A stretch of 7,023 nt of DNA. Source: Nitrospirota bacterium (GTDB lineage Bacteria > Nitrospirota > Thermodesulfovibrionia > Thermodesulfovibrionales > JdFR-85). Under the pieces are notes generated by a model, which did no database searches, had not been told where the DNA came from, and saw nothing but the letters and a program-made list of their open reading frames with translations. Position numbers and translations under genes: made by a program. Location of the stretch: positions 1-7,023 of the forward strand of contig JAADGU010000125.1 in assembly GCA_013152195.1 (NCBI GenBank), given 5' to 3'. Below are positions 1-6,314 of the stretch, in pieces. How positions within the stretch are numbered: position 1 is the stretch's first letter; each line of letters opens with the position of its first letter.

Positions 1-1002
1 TTCCGCAGGATGTACTCAAGAGTGAGATTGAGAGATTTAGAGAGATAGGCGTCAACATACATACCGGAGCAAAGGTGAGCAAGGACAAGTTCGATGAGAT
101 ATACAGGGCTCACGATGCTGTTGTGGTCGCGTGCGGGGCGCACAGGCCAAGGAAACTCAACGTTCCCGGCGCAGAGGATATGGCGACTGCCTACGACTTC
201 CTCAGGAATATCAATACCGGTAACCCCCCGGACCTGAAAGGCAGGCGGGTGGTGATAATCGGGGCAGGTAATGTGGGAATGGATGTAGCCGCAGAGGCAT
301 TTCACTGCGGGGCCAGAGAGGTGACTGCTGTTGATGTCCAGAAACCGGCTGCTTTTGGCAAGGAGCTGGAGATTGCAGGCAGAGTCCCTGGGGACAAAGA
401 TTCTGTGGCCGAAGTTTACGGAAAAATACGTAAAGGAAGAGGGGCGGGTCTACTTTACGGACGGGACCTCGCTTGAGGCAGACCTTGTGGTTGTCTCCAT
501 AGGGGACTCTCCTGTAACGGATTTCCTGCCGCCGACAGTTCATACTGACAAAAACGGCTGGATCGAGGCAGATGAGGCAGGTCATACATCCGACCCGAAG
601 ATATACGCAATTGGTGATGCCACAAGGCTTGGCCTTGTCACTCATGCCATAGGACAGGGCAGAAAGGCAGCCATGGCAGTCCATGCCCTGCTGTCGGGAA
701 GGTCATACTATATGCCGGCACCAAAGCCCGTCATCCCTTACGACAAAATAAAGACCGCCTATTATGACGTCTGCCGCGGTGAACCATTTAAACCCGAGAC
801 CGAGGCAAACCGCTGTATGTCCTGTGCCGTATGCAGGGACTGCCGCATGTGTGAGGCCACCTGTTATTACGGGGCCATCAGCAGACAGGAATCCGGGGAC
901 GGCTCCTATGCCTATGTGGTTGACGACGCCCTGTGCATAGGTTGCGGTTTCTGTGCAGGCATCTGCCCCTGCGGTGTCTGGGAAATGGAAGACAATATCT
1001 GA
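1..1002 (+). CDS. GltD/DsrL-like NAD(P)H-dependent FAD oxidoreductase with C-terminal 2[4Fe-4S] ferredoxin domain; 5'-truncated and frameshifted
   Basis: This is the C-terminal part of a flavoprotein of the glutamate-synthase small-subunit type, which passes electrons between NAD(P)H, FAD and iron-sulfur partners in the cytoplasm. The frame is open from base 3, so the gene begins outside the window. A Rossmann motif GAGNVGMD is encoded from about 261, and the FAD-binding AIGDAT segment from about 607. The ferredoxin tail has Cys codons at 814, 823, 832, 841, 850 and 862 (C-x2 repeats), then 934, 943, 952, 964 and 970 (CxxCxxCxxxCPC). The frame changes near 378: homology-like sequence ends at KELEIA in one frame and resumes at ESLGTKILWP in the next. 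Either the locus carries a sequencing error or it is a recent pseudogene. The C-terminal Cys pattern resembles DsrL and other GltD-like enzymes of sulfur anaerobes. The linker before it is only about 35 residues, so a specific DsrL call is not safe. The physiological partner is unknown. Confidence 0.82.
375..384 (+). other. Apparent single-base insertion (frameshift) in the oxidoreductase gene
   Basis: Reading GCA-GGC-AGA-GTC keeps the upstream frame but runs into unrelated residues and a stop at 474-476. Dropping one G at 378 or 379 gives GCA-GCA-GAG-TCC-CTG. That joins the upstream product smoothly to the downstream one as ELEIA-AESLGTKILWP, which reads like an ordinary member of the family. 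No slippery run or strong Shine-Dalgarno-like stimulator was seen next to the site, so sequence error or recent mutation is more likely than programmed +1 shifting. Confidence 0.75.
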
Positions 1003-1113
1003 CGCGTTCCCTTCAATTAACGATCCCGGGACAGACCAGGTCCCCTGTCCGATATCCATTGTCTGCTGTTCTTATGCTTGACTAATTTACCTTGATAAGG
1101 ATTTAATAATGCA

Positions 1114-1875
1114 ATGAAACAACTATTGTTTTCCACGCTTTTATTTGTATCAATGGTCTCCTTGCTGCTGGTCTCCTGTTCCGGGAAAAAGCCGGTCAGG
1201 CAGGATGTGTTTGACCCCAAGGCCGTGCTTCAGCAGGCCAGCAAGTTCATTGAAATGGATGAATACGACGAGGCAAGAAAGCTCCTCTTTGAAGTAAAGA
1301 ACCGGGACCTCTCAAAAAAATATGCCCCCCTGGCACAACTTAAGATTGCAGAATCCTTTGTAATAGAGGGACAACCCGAACGTGCGGTTGAGGAGTACAG
1401 GAGATTCCTGCAGCTTTATCCTGACCATCCCCGGGCACCTTATGCCCAGTATCAGATCGCCCTTGTGTATTTTAAGCAGATTGAAAGTCCTGCAAAAGGT
1501 GCCGGAGGTGCAAGGAAGGCCCTGGAGGAATTTCAGAAACTGCTCAGGCTTTATCCGAGGAATCCCTACAGGGAGGCAGTAGAGCTCAAGATAAGGAAAT
1601 GCCGGAATCTCATTGCTGAATATGAGTTTCTTGTCGGCGAGTTTTATTACAAGAAGGGATCCTATAATGCCGCCACAGGGAGGTTCCTCGGCCTCTTAAA
1701 GGAGTTTCCCGATTATAAAAGAATCCCGGAAGTCCTTTATCTTACCGGCATATCATACAGAAAGCTGAACAGGACAGACGAATCACTGCGGTATCTTAAA
1801 GAGCTGCAAAAACGCTTTCCCGACAGTGAATTCTCCAAAAAAGCAGAAAAGGTTATAGCTGAAATCAAACCGTGA
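1114..1875 (+). CDS. bamD: Outer membrane assembly lipoprotein BamD (YfiO family)
   Basis: BamD is the essential lipoprotein of the BAM complex that inserts beta-barrel proteins into the outer membrane; it sits on the periplasmic face and contacts BamA. The 253-residue product has a lipoprotein signal: a short Lys N-terminus, a hydrophobic core and the lipobox LVSC with the lipidated Cys at residue 22. The rest is a TPR-type helical repeat array, with motifs such as EEYRRFLQLYPDHP (about 91-104) and the BamD-like segment LIAEYEFLVGEFYYKKG in the middle. The length is close to E. coli BamD (245). A modest AAGGA lies 12 bases before the ATG; an ATG five bases earlier stops after one codon. The gene overlaps the next one by GTGA, suggesting translational coupling. 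A generic TPR lipoprotein is the main alternative. Confidence 0.88.
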   Translation: MKQLLFSTLLFVSMVSLLLVSCSGKKPVRQDVFDPKAVLQQASKFIEMDEYDEARKLLFEVKNRDLSKKYAPLAQLKIAESFVIEGQPERAVEEYRRFLQLYPDHPRAPYAQYQIALVYFKQIESPAKGAGGARKALEEFQKLLRLYPRNPYREAVELKIRKCRNLIAEYEFLVGEFYYKKGSYNAATGRFLGLLKEFPDYKRIPEVLYLTGISYRKLNRTDESLRYLKELQKRFPDSEFSKKAEKVIAEIKP

Positions 1876-2501
1876 GATACTATCCTGTATTTTTAAATCT
1901 TGAAGGCAAAAGGTGCATTGTAATCGGTGGCGGTGAGGTAGCGGAAAGAAAGGTACTTGCCCTTCTTGATGCCGGTGCTGCTGTGACTGTTGTCAGTCCG
2001 GAGCTTACTGAAAGGCTTGCCGGGCTAAAGAGAGCGGGACAGATAGTACATATACAGAGGAGATATCAGGAGGGCGACCTGGCAGGGGCATTTATTGTTA
2101 TAGCTGCCACATCTGATATGGATGTAAACCGGAAGGTCTCGGGGGATGCAGGGAATATTCCTGTAAATATAGTGGATGTCCCGGTGCTCTGCACCTTTAT
2201 AGTGCCTTCTGTCGTAAGAAGGGGGGAGCTTACCATAGCAGTTTCAACATCCGGGGCAAGCCCCGCCCTTTCAAGGAGCATCAGGGAGGAACTCGAAGAC
2301 CTCTACACGGAGGAAATAGGGGGCCTTCTTCAACATATTGCAGAAATAAGGAAGACCATAACAGAGTCAGACCTTCCGCCTGAGAAAAGGGCTGCGATTC
2401 TCAAAAGGCTCGGCAGCAGGAAAGTCCTGGAGCTGCTCAGAGCAGAGGGTCCTGAGAGGGCCTTAAGGCATATTCAGGACTTGCTTGATCACTCAGGCTG
2501 A
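1872..2501 (+). CDS. Precorrin-2 dehydrogenase / sirohydrochlorin ferrochelatase (siroheme synthase N-terminal module, CysG-N/Met8/SirC-like)
   Basis: The enzyme makes siroheme, the cofactor of sulfite and nitrite reductases: it oxidises precorrin-2 with NAD+ and in many members also inserts Fe2+. The 209-residue protein starts with a Rossmann fold, LEGKRCIVIGGGEVAERK (about 10-27), with the GGGxVA nucleotide loop. IVDVP carries Asp102, the position of the catalytic Asp known as Asp104 in CysG. The signature TSGASPALSRSIREELE follows (about 126-142), then a helical C-terminal dimerisation region. It lacks the uroporphyrinogen-III methyltransferase half of full CysG, so that step must come from another gene. 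The start is GTG at 1872, sharing GTGA with the bamD stop. Pairing with bamD is unusual for the function and probably reflects simple co-transcription. The 3' end overlaps convergent fbp by 13 bases. Confidence 0.92.
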   Translation: MRYYPVFLNLEGKRCIVIGGGEVAERKVLALLDAGAAVTVVSPELTERLAGLKRAGQIVHIQRRYQEGDLAGAFIVIAATSDMDVNRKVSGDAGNIPVNIVDVPVLCTFIVPSVVRRGELTIAVSTSGASPALSRSIREELEDLYTEEIGGLLQHIAEIRKTITESDLPPEKRAAILKRLGSRKVLELLRAEGPERALRHIQDLLDHSG

Positions 2502-3586
2502 AATCTCTCCTCAAGCTTTTTCATTAACTGAGGCATGGTTGTGTACTCCAGGTCATCAAGCCCAAGTCTGTGAGGTTCAAAGGGTCCATGAGCCCTCATG
2601 TAGTCTCCAACCTCATTGCAGCGCTTTCTTGCCCTGTCAAATGCGGGGTCGTCAAAGAGGTCCCTCGGCCCCACGAGATGGCCGTTGCTGATCTGGAATC
2701 CCGCGGCTATCACCCTTGGCGGACCGTCAAACCTTGACGGGTTAGCCTCATAAAAAGGCACCGGCATCAGTGGCCCATGGTGGGAGCCACGCATCCAGCC
2801 CTCCACTAAATGGGGGAAGCTGAAGGGCTCAAGTGCCTCACCCACGGCAGGCATACCTGACTGGCACCTGACAATCAGTACAGGGTCATCCTTTCCAACA
2901 TACCGGCCTGCAATCAGGCTCAGCTTCTGCGTGGAAGCAGAGGCACAGATCTCTCCATCCTTTCTGTAGACCCTCCTTATCAGGTACCTCCTCATTGCAC
3001 CTATAAACATCAGCAGGTCATATATCTCCTCAGGACATGAAAGGGTAATGCTTCTGTGTCCGTAAACATCGACAACCTCAAACCTGAACCCCTCATGCAT
3101 GGTGGGGTCGATTACCAGCCCGGCAGTGTTGAAAGGATCGGCAAATATCTTGTACAGGGGGAGGTTCCAGGCCCCCGGGGATGTCTTGTCAGCCATAAAG
3201 ATAATAACAGGCTCGGATTTCCTCTCAACAAACTCCATCTCCGCCACTCCCGGCCCCATCCCTCTCACAGTTCCTGAAAAGGCATCACCGAGCAGGTCCT
3301 GACCGGCCCCGTACAGCTTAAGCCTCTTTGCCTCTTCAGTTGCAGCAACAAAGGTGTCCCAGGCAAGCTGGTGGATCTCCTCGTTGTCAACACCCCGGGT
3401 ATGGGTCATGATAAGCTCAATATCATCACCAACCCGAGTAACGTGAAAGTCTGTAAGCTCCCCCCGCTCCTTTGCCTTGGCGAGCCTCTCCCTCGCTATA
3501 TCAATAAGGTTCTGGTGGATACTTGAATGACCAACATAGCCCCCTACATCAGCCTTGATAACACTGAGAGTAATCTTGTCAGGCAT
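2489..3586 (-). CDS. fbp: Bifunctional fructose-1,6-bisphosphate aldolase/phosphatase (archaeal-type class V FBPase)
   Basis: This single-domain enzyme condenses dihydroxyacetone phosphate with glyceraldehyde-3-phosphate and then removes the C1 phosphate, making fructose-6-phosphate directly. It works only in the gluconeogenic direction. The 365-residue product has the family's usual length. The start MPDKITLSVIKADVGGYVGHSS holds metal ligands (Asp13, His20), RVGDDIEL gives Asp54/55, and FMADKTSPGAWN is the next metal/phosphate loop. AGRYVGKDD places Tyr229 and the expected Schiff-base Lys at residue 232, followed by Asp233/234. LEYTT places Tyr348. These agree with the catalytic residues I recall from characterised archaeal enzymes. 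An AGGAGG sits five bases before the ATG (3592-3597). It follows the MTH1187-family gene by 22 bases, so the two likely form an operon. No terminator is visible past its stop, which lies inside the convergent siroheme gene. Confidence 0.95.
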   Translation of the reverse strand: MPDKITLSVIKADVGGYVGHSSIHQNLIDIARERLAKAKERGELTDFHVTRVGDDIELIMTHTRGVDNEEIHQLAWDTFVAATEEAKRLKLYGAGQDLLGDAFSGTVRGMGPGVAEMEFVERKSEPVIIFMADKTSPGAWNLPLYKIFADPFNTAGLVIDPTMHEGFRFEVVDVYGHRSITLSCPEEIYDLLMFIGAMRRYLIRRVYRKDGEICASASTQKLSLIAGRYVGKDDPVLIVRCQSGMPAVGEALEPFSFPHLVEGWMRGSHHGPLMPVPFYEANPSRFDGPPRVIAAGFQISNGHLVGPRDLFDDPAFDRARKRCNEVGDYMRAHGPFEPHRLGLDDLEYTTMPQLMKKLEERFQPE

Positions 3587-3608
3587 CTCAACCTCCTGCT
3601 TTTTAAGC

Positions 3609-3914
3609 CTACTTTTTAAGTTTCCTGCCGAGCCTTTTCTCTACTGACTTTACCTTGAGTTCCAATCTGTTCGGCTTTCCCTTCCGGTCATCGATCGAGA
3701 TGTTTATTATGGTCCTGTCCGCCTTTTTCATCACTGCAGTGTGACATTTCCTGATGAGTCCCATTATCTCCGTCCACTCTCCCTCTACACAGGTGCCCAT
3801 AGGATTGACCTTGTAAGGCAGGCCGCTCTCGTCAACAATCCTCAGTACGTCGGCGAGATAATCCCCTATGCTGCTGCCAACACCTAACGGGATTATACTG
3901 AATTCTGCTAACAT
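3609..3914 (-). CDS. MTH1187/YqgV family (DUF77) small protein, putative thiamine-binding
   Basis: The 101-residue product matches the MTH1187 family: MLAEFSIIPLGVGSSIGDYLADVLRIV at the start, then NPMGTCVEGEW and a Lys/Arg-rich tail ending GRKLKK. Family members are small cytosolic ferredoxin-like alpha/beta proteins that form oligomers, and some relatives bind thiamine or a related pyrimidine. The exact role is not settled, so only binding is inferred. The start is firmly set by an AGGGAGGTGATC ribosome binding site (about 3918-3927), a long match to the 16S tail. It lies directly before fbp, suggesting shared expression with gluconeogenesis; I know of no proven functional link. No convincing promoter is visible between it and the upstream HU gene, so read-through from HU remains possible. 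Confidence 0.88.
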   Translation of the reverse strand: MLAEFSIIPLGVGSSIGDYLADVLRIVDESGLPYKVNPMGTCVEGEWTEIMGLIRKCHTAVMKKADRTIINISIDDRKGKPNRLELKVKSVEKRLGRKLKK

Positions 3915-4015
3915 TGATCACCTCCCTGTAATGCTGCAGGTTGACAATGAAGACAAGAAAACACTTCCGGATTCTGGTTCCCGTGACATGAACTGTCTGT
4001 TATAGTGAGAAGTGA

Positions 4016-4040
4016 GGGGGATGGAAGAATTCCATCCCCC
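4016..4040 (-). terminator. Strong hairpin after the HU gene, possible weak or atypical terminator
   Basis: GGGGGATGGAA and TTCCATCCCCC form a perfect 11-bp stem with a 3-base loop, 15 bases past the HU stop. Reading on the - strand the following bases are CTCACTTCTCAC, not a T run, so classic intrinsic termination is doubtful. It may instead act as a 3' mRNA stabiliser or give partial read-through into the MTH1187-fbp pair. Confidence 0.5.
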
Positions 4041-4055
4041 GGAACAAAAAACGAG

Positions 4056-4328
4056 TTATTTGATTGCATCCTTCAAGCCTTTACCTGGTATGAACTTCGG
4101 AACCTTGGCAGCTGCTATCTTAATTTCTTCCCCTGTTCGTGGGTTGCGACCCTTTCTTGCCTTTCTCTTGGTGACCGAGAAAGTACCGAACCCAACAAGC
4201 GTCACCTTCTGGTTCTTCTTGAGAGACTTCTTAATGTTTTCCAGAACAGCATCCAGTGCCTTACCGGCATCTGCCTTGCTCAACCCGGCATCTGAAGCAA
4301 CCTTGTCAATGAGATCAGACTTTGTCAT
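4056..4328 (-). CDS. hup: HU family nucleoid DNA-binding protein
   Basis: HU proteins are small abundant dimers that bend DNA and organise the nucleoid. The 90-residue length is exactly typical. The N-terminal helical dimerisation part (MTKSDLIDKVASDAGLSKADA) is followed by VGFGTFSVTKRKARKGRNPRTGEE across two lines of the signature (residues about 45-68). The arm has Arg61-Asn62-Pro63, where the conserved Pro intercalates DNA. The tail VPKFIPGKGLKDAI is also canonical. The start ATG is preceded by AAAAGG about five bases upstream, with a G7 run further out. It is separated from selA by a long leader with its own promoter (4564-4592), a small upstream ORF and alternative hairpins. Whether it works as a homodimer or has partners cannot be seen. 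IHF is less likely given the clean HU arm and tail. Confidence 0.95.
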   Translation of the reverse strand: MTKSDLIDKVASDAGLSKADAGKALDAVLENIKKSLKKNQKVTLVGFGTFSVTKRKARKGRNPRTGEEIKIAAAKVPKFIPGKGLKDAIK

Positions 4329-4371
4329 TTAACCTTTTCCCCCCCTTTCTTTTAAGAGATTGTTTTGATTT

Positions 4372-4404
4372 TTAAAAATCATGTGAGGTCTGAACAGCCT
4401 GCAT
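4372..4404 (-). CDS. Possible 10-codon leader peptide ORF (MQAVQTSHDF) in the HU 5' leader
   Basis: An AAGGAGG (4409-4415) sits four bases before an ATG that opens ten codons and ends in TAA. The Shine-Dalgarno is stronger than that of HU itself. The stop lies 43 bases before the HU start and within the palindrome GATTTTTAAAAATC (4367-4380). The peptide has no recognisable domain and no run of one regulatory amino acid, so an amino-acid attenuator is not evident. It may tune ribosome loading or protect the leader. It could also be a chance match; no comparison across species was possible. Confidence 0.45.
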   Translation of the reverse strand: MQAVQTSHDF

Positions 4405-4464
4405 TCAACCTCCTTGATAAAACTTCCAGAGTATATATGCATTACCTGTTATATGTTCTTAATT

Positions 4465-4550
4465 ACGGGACTTCCGAGTTTCAGACAAAAAAGACCCGTT
4501 GTGCCAGGGGACCGGGATTATTAGTTTTCAGCGGGTTTTACGGTCTTTTA
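4465..4550 (-). promoter_or_regulatory. Structured HU leader with two mutually exclusive hairpins
   Basis: On the - strand the middle segment ACGGGTCTTTT (4489-4499) can pair with upstream AAAAGACCGT (4540-4549), ten pairs with one bulge. It can equally pair with downstream GGAAGTCCCGT (4465-4475), five G/C-rich pairs, a U-U mismatch, then further pairs. The two cannot form together, as in riboswitches and attenuators. No terminator is formed clearly by either state, and I do not recognise a known riboswitch class. Pairing is seen by eye only. Confidence 0.4.
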
Positions 4551-4563
4551 AGGTTCTTGAATA

Positions 4564-4592
4564 ACAGTAGCAAGAAAATTTTTTTTTGTCAA
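4564..4592 (-). promoter_or_regulatory. Sigma70-type promoter for the HU gene
   Basis: TTGACA (4587-4592), a 17-base spacer and TACTGT (4564-4569) give a perfect -35 and a 4/6 -10 at ideal spacing, reading towards HU. The spacer holds an A8 (A9 with the last base of the -35) then T4 tract, likely curved DNA. The predicted start near 4557 gives a leader of about 230 nt. The -35 begins only eight bases past the selA stop codon. Confidence 0.75.
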
Positions 4593-4600
4593 GAAAAAAA

Positions 4601-5989
4601 TTAACAGATTGCTTCTTTTATTGCCTTCAGAAGGGGTTTCACCTCCGAGTCCCGTATTGTCCTTGCATCAAGGACAACAGTCCCTGCCCTTATTCTTGTA
4701 ATCACTGCAACAGCACCCCTCCTCAGACGCTGCTCTACAGCCGGAGCTGACATTCCCTTCACCTTCAGGGCTACAACGTATGTCGGCAGATATACCCCTG
4801 GCAGGGAACCGCCTCCGGCCTGCGACTCATCCTTTTCAATGGAGACCTGGGCATTCCTGACATTCCGTTTTATCAACAACTGAATCTTTTTGGCGCGTCT
4901 CCTTATCACCTCATCCCCCTGCAGGAGGGTCCTCAGCACAGGGATTCTCTCCCTTGCCTTTCCAGGATCAGCATGGCAGAGCAATGTTGCCTCCAATGCA
5001 GCAAGCGTAAGTTTGTCTATGCGCAGAGCCCTTGCAAGGGGATGTCTGGCTATTCGTTCTACCAGAGCCTTCCTGCCGACAATTATTCCGGCCTGTGGCC
5101 CTCCCAGGAGTTTGTCACCGCTGAACGTTACAATGTCTACCCCCTCACTGACTATTTCATGTACAACTGGCTCGTCATGTATGCCATAGGGTTTCAGGTC
5201 AGTAAAGCATCCGCTGCCAAGGTCAAACATAACAGGTACTCCCATTCTTTTGCCAATCCCGACAAGCTCTCCAATTGATACATCCTCTGTAAAACCGATC
5301 ACTTTATAGTTGGACTGATGAACCTTGAGGAGCAGTGCGGTCTGCTCATCTACAGAGTCTTCATAGTCGCCTGAATTTGTCCTGTTTGTGGTTCCAACCT
5401 CTTTCAGGAGTGCCCCGCTCTGCAGCATTACGTCAGGGATCCTGAAGGACCCCCCGATCTCGATAAGCTCTCCCCTTGAGACTATAACCTCCCTGCCCCT
5501 GGCAATTGCGCTGAGGCAAAGGAGCACGGCCGCGGCATTATTGTTAACAACAACGGCATCCTCGGCACCGGTGATATCCTTCAGTATCCACCTGACATGG
5601 TCATACCTCTCTCCCCTTCGGCCCTCCTCAAGATTATATTCGAGATTGGAATATCCCGTGGCAACATCCATGATATTGTTCAACACCTCAGGTGGCAGTG
5701 GCGCCCGGCCAAGGTTTGTATGTATTACCACACCTGTGGCATTTATGACCGGCCTAAGCCTTCTTTCTACAAGTTTCTCTATCTTTATCTCAATATCTCT
5801 GGATATGGCGTTGAGGCTGACGTCAGGGATGAAGCCTTCAAGTATCTCTGTCCTTTTAAAGGCTATTATATTCCTGATTGCCTGTAAAATGTATCTTCTC
5901 GGGTAGGCTTTCAGCCACTTAATTCCGTAAGGGCTTTTCAGTACCTCATCCACTGAGGGGAGTTTTCTTAAAAGTTCTTTTTGTTCCAT
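4601..5989 (-). CDS. selA: L-seryl-tRNA(Sec) selenium transferase
   Basis: SelA is the PLP enzyme that converts seryl-tRNA(Sec) to selenocysteinyl-tRNA(Sec) using selenophosphate; the bacterial form is a large homodecamer. The 462-residue length is typical. The N-terminal tRNA-binding part (LLRKLPSVDEVL) leads to VINATGVVIHTNLGRAPL (81-98), a family hallmark. NLEYNLEEGRRGER and VNNNAAAVLL follow. The PLP lysine lies in TFSGDKLLGGPQAG at residue 293, and the C-terminal RAGTVVLDARTI region is conserved. The gene implies the host also has selB, selC, selD and at least one UGA-decoded selenoprotein; none of these is in the window, and no tRNA(Sec) was found. The Shine-Dalgarno is weak (GGAAAA about eight bases before the ATG). 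Its own promoter lies at 6093-6121 behind a terminator, so it is probably transcribed separately from tusA. No terminator was seen after its stop, so read-through into HU is possible. Confidence 0.96.
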   Translation of the reverse strand: MEQKELLRKLPSVDEVLKSPYGIKWLKAYPRRYILQAIRNIIAFKRTEILEGFIPDVSLNAISRDIEIKIEKLVERRLRPVINATGVVIHTNLGRAPLPPEVLNNIMDVATGYSNLEYNLEEGRRGERYDHVRWILKDITGAEDAVVVNNNAAAVLLCLSAIARGREVIVSRGELIEIGGSFRIPDVMLQSGALLKEVGTTNRTNSGDYEDSVDEQTALLLKVHQSNYKVIGFTEDVSIGELVGIGKRMGVPVMFDLGSGCFTDLKPYGIHDEPVVHEIVSEGVDIVTFSGDKLLGGPQAGIIVGRKALVERIARHPLARALRIDKLTLAALEATLLCHADPGKARERIPVLRTLLQGDEVIRRRAKKIQLLIKRNVRNAQVSIEKDESQAGGGSLPGVYLPTYVVALKVKGMSAPAVEQRLRRGAVAVITRIRAGTVVLDARTIRDSEVKPLLKAIKEAIC

Positions 5990-6032
5990 AATGGTTTTCC
6001 AGACCTGAAAACACTTAATTCATACAGGATAT

Positions 6033-6063
6033 ACTCCCCTTTAAAAAAGGTTAAGAAGGGAGT
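6033..6063 (-). other. Hairpin in the selA 5' leader
   Basis: ACTCCC plus TT pairs with AA plus GGGAGT, eight pairs with one bulged base and a 14-base loop, inside the predicted selA leader of about 97 nt. No T run follows that would make it a terminator. It could affect selA expression or be incidental. Confidence 0.3.
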
Positions 6064-6092
6064 TGTTCTAACCATATTTGCCCGCCCTGCTT

Positions 6093-6121
6093 ATTATACC
6101 TGAATGTTCTCACACTGTAAA
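6093..6121 (-). promoter_or_regulatory. Sigma70-type promoter for selA
   Basis: TTTACA (6116-6121), a 17-base spacer and a perfect TATAAT (6093-6098) point towards selA, with a predicted start near 6086. The element begins ten bases beyond the T run of the upstream terminator, consistent with an independent transcription unit. Confidence 0.8.
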
Positions 6122-6130
6122 CAGCTCGGT

Positions 6131-6167
6131 AAAAAAGTGATCAAACCCGGCTTAGCCGGGTTTGATC
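6131..6167 (-). terminator. Intrinsic terminator downstream of the tusA-family gene
   Basis: GATCAAACCCGGC (6155-6167 on the reverse strand) and GCCGGGTTTGATC form a perfect 13-bp GC-rich stem with a 3-base loop. On the - strand it is followed by AC and then T6 (6131-6136). Orientation and position fit termination of tusA transcription before the selA promoter. Confidence 0.85.
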
Positions 6168-6182
6168 CAGTCTGGTAGCCTG

Positions 6183-6243
6183 ACCATTCATTGAATGGTT
6201 TCACCTCTTAACAGGGGTTAAAGCCCTGTCAGGGTAAAGCCCT
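6183..6243 (-). repeat. Small hairpins and a short imperfect tandem repeat in the tusA 3' untranslated region
   Basis: ACCATTC-ATT-GAATGGT (6183-6199) is a perfect 7-bp hairpin. Next to it CAGGGGTTAAAGCCCTGT is followed by CAGGGTAAAGCCCTTTT, an imperfect tandem copy of 16-18 bases sharing TAAAGCCCT at 6219 and 6235. The first copy extends to a 6-bp hairpin (6211-6229). With the terminator this makes three or four consecutive stems, as in stable 3' ends or 3'-derived small RNAs. No ORF with support was found between tusA and the terminator. Confidence 0.45.
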
Positions 6244-6314
6244 TTTGTGAATGGCAAGGCCTTGGGGAGGGGTAAAATAAATTACAAAAAGAGTCTGCAT
6301 GAAGAATGTTACGT

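Noticed and set aside
211..684. A 157-codon - strand ORF opposite the oxidoreductase
   Set aside because: It is a shadow; the + strand carries the Rossmann and FAD motifs there.
1028..1050. GGACAG/CTGTCC hairpin between the oxidoreductase and bamD as a terminator
   Set aside because: The stem is short with a competing alternative (GGGAC/GTCCC), and no T run follows.
1078..1107. TTGACT-N18-TTTAAT as a bamD promoter
   Set aside because: It would start transcription at the ATG itself, skipping the AAGGA site, so it conflicts with the leadered start; it is possible only if the mRNA is leaderless.
4493..4509. CTGGCAC in the HU leader as a second sigma54 site
   Set aside because: The -12 part lacks GC at the needed spacing, and a far better sigma70 promoter is present.
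5388..5906. A 172-codon + strand ORF inside selA
   Set aside because: It is the opposite-strand shadow of selA, Ser/Leu-rich and without motifs.
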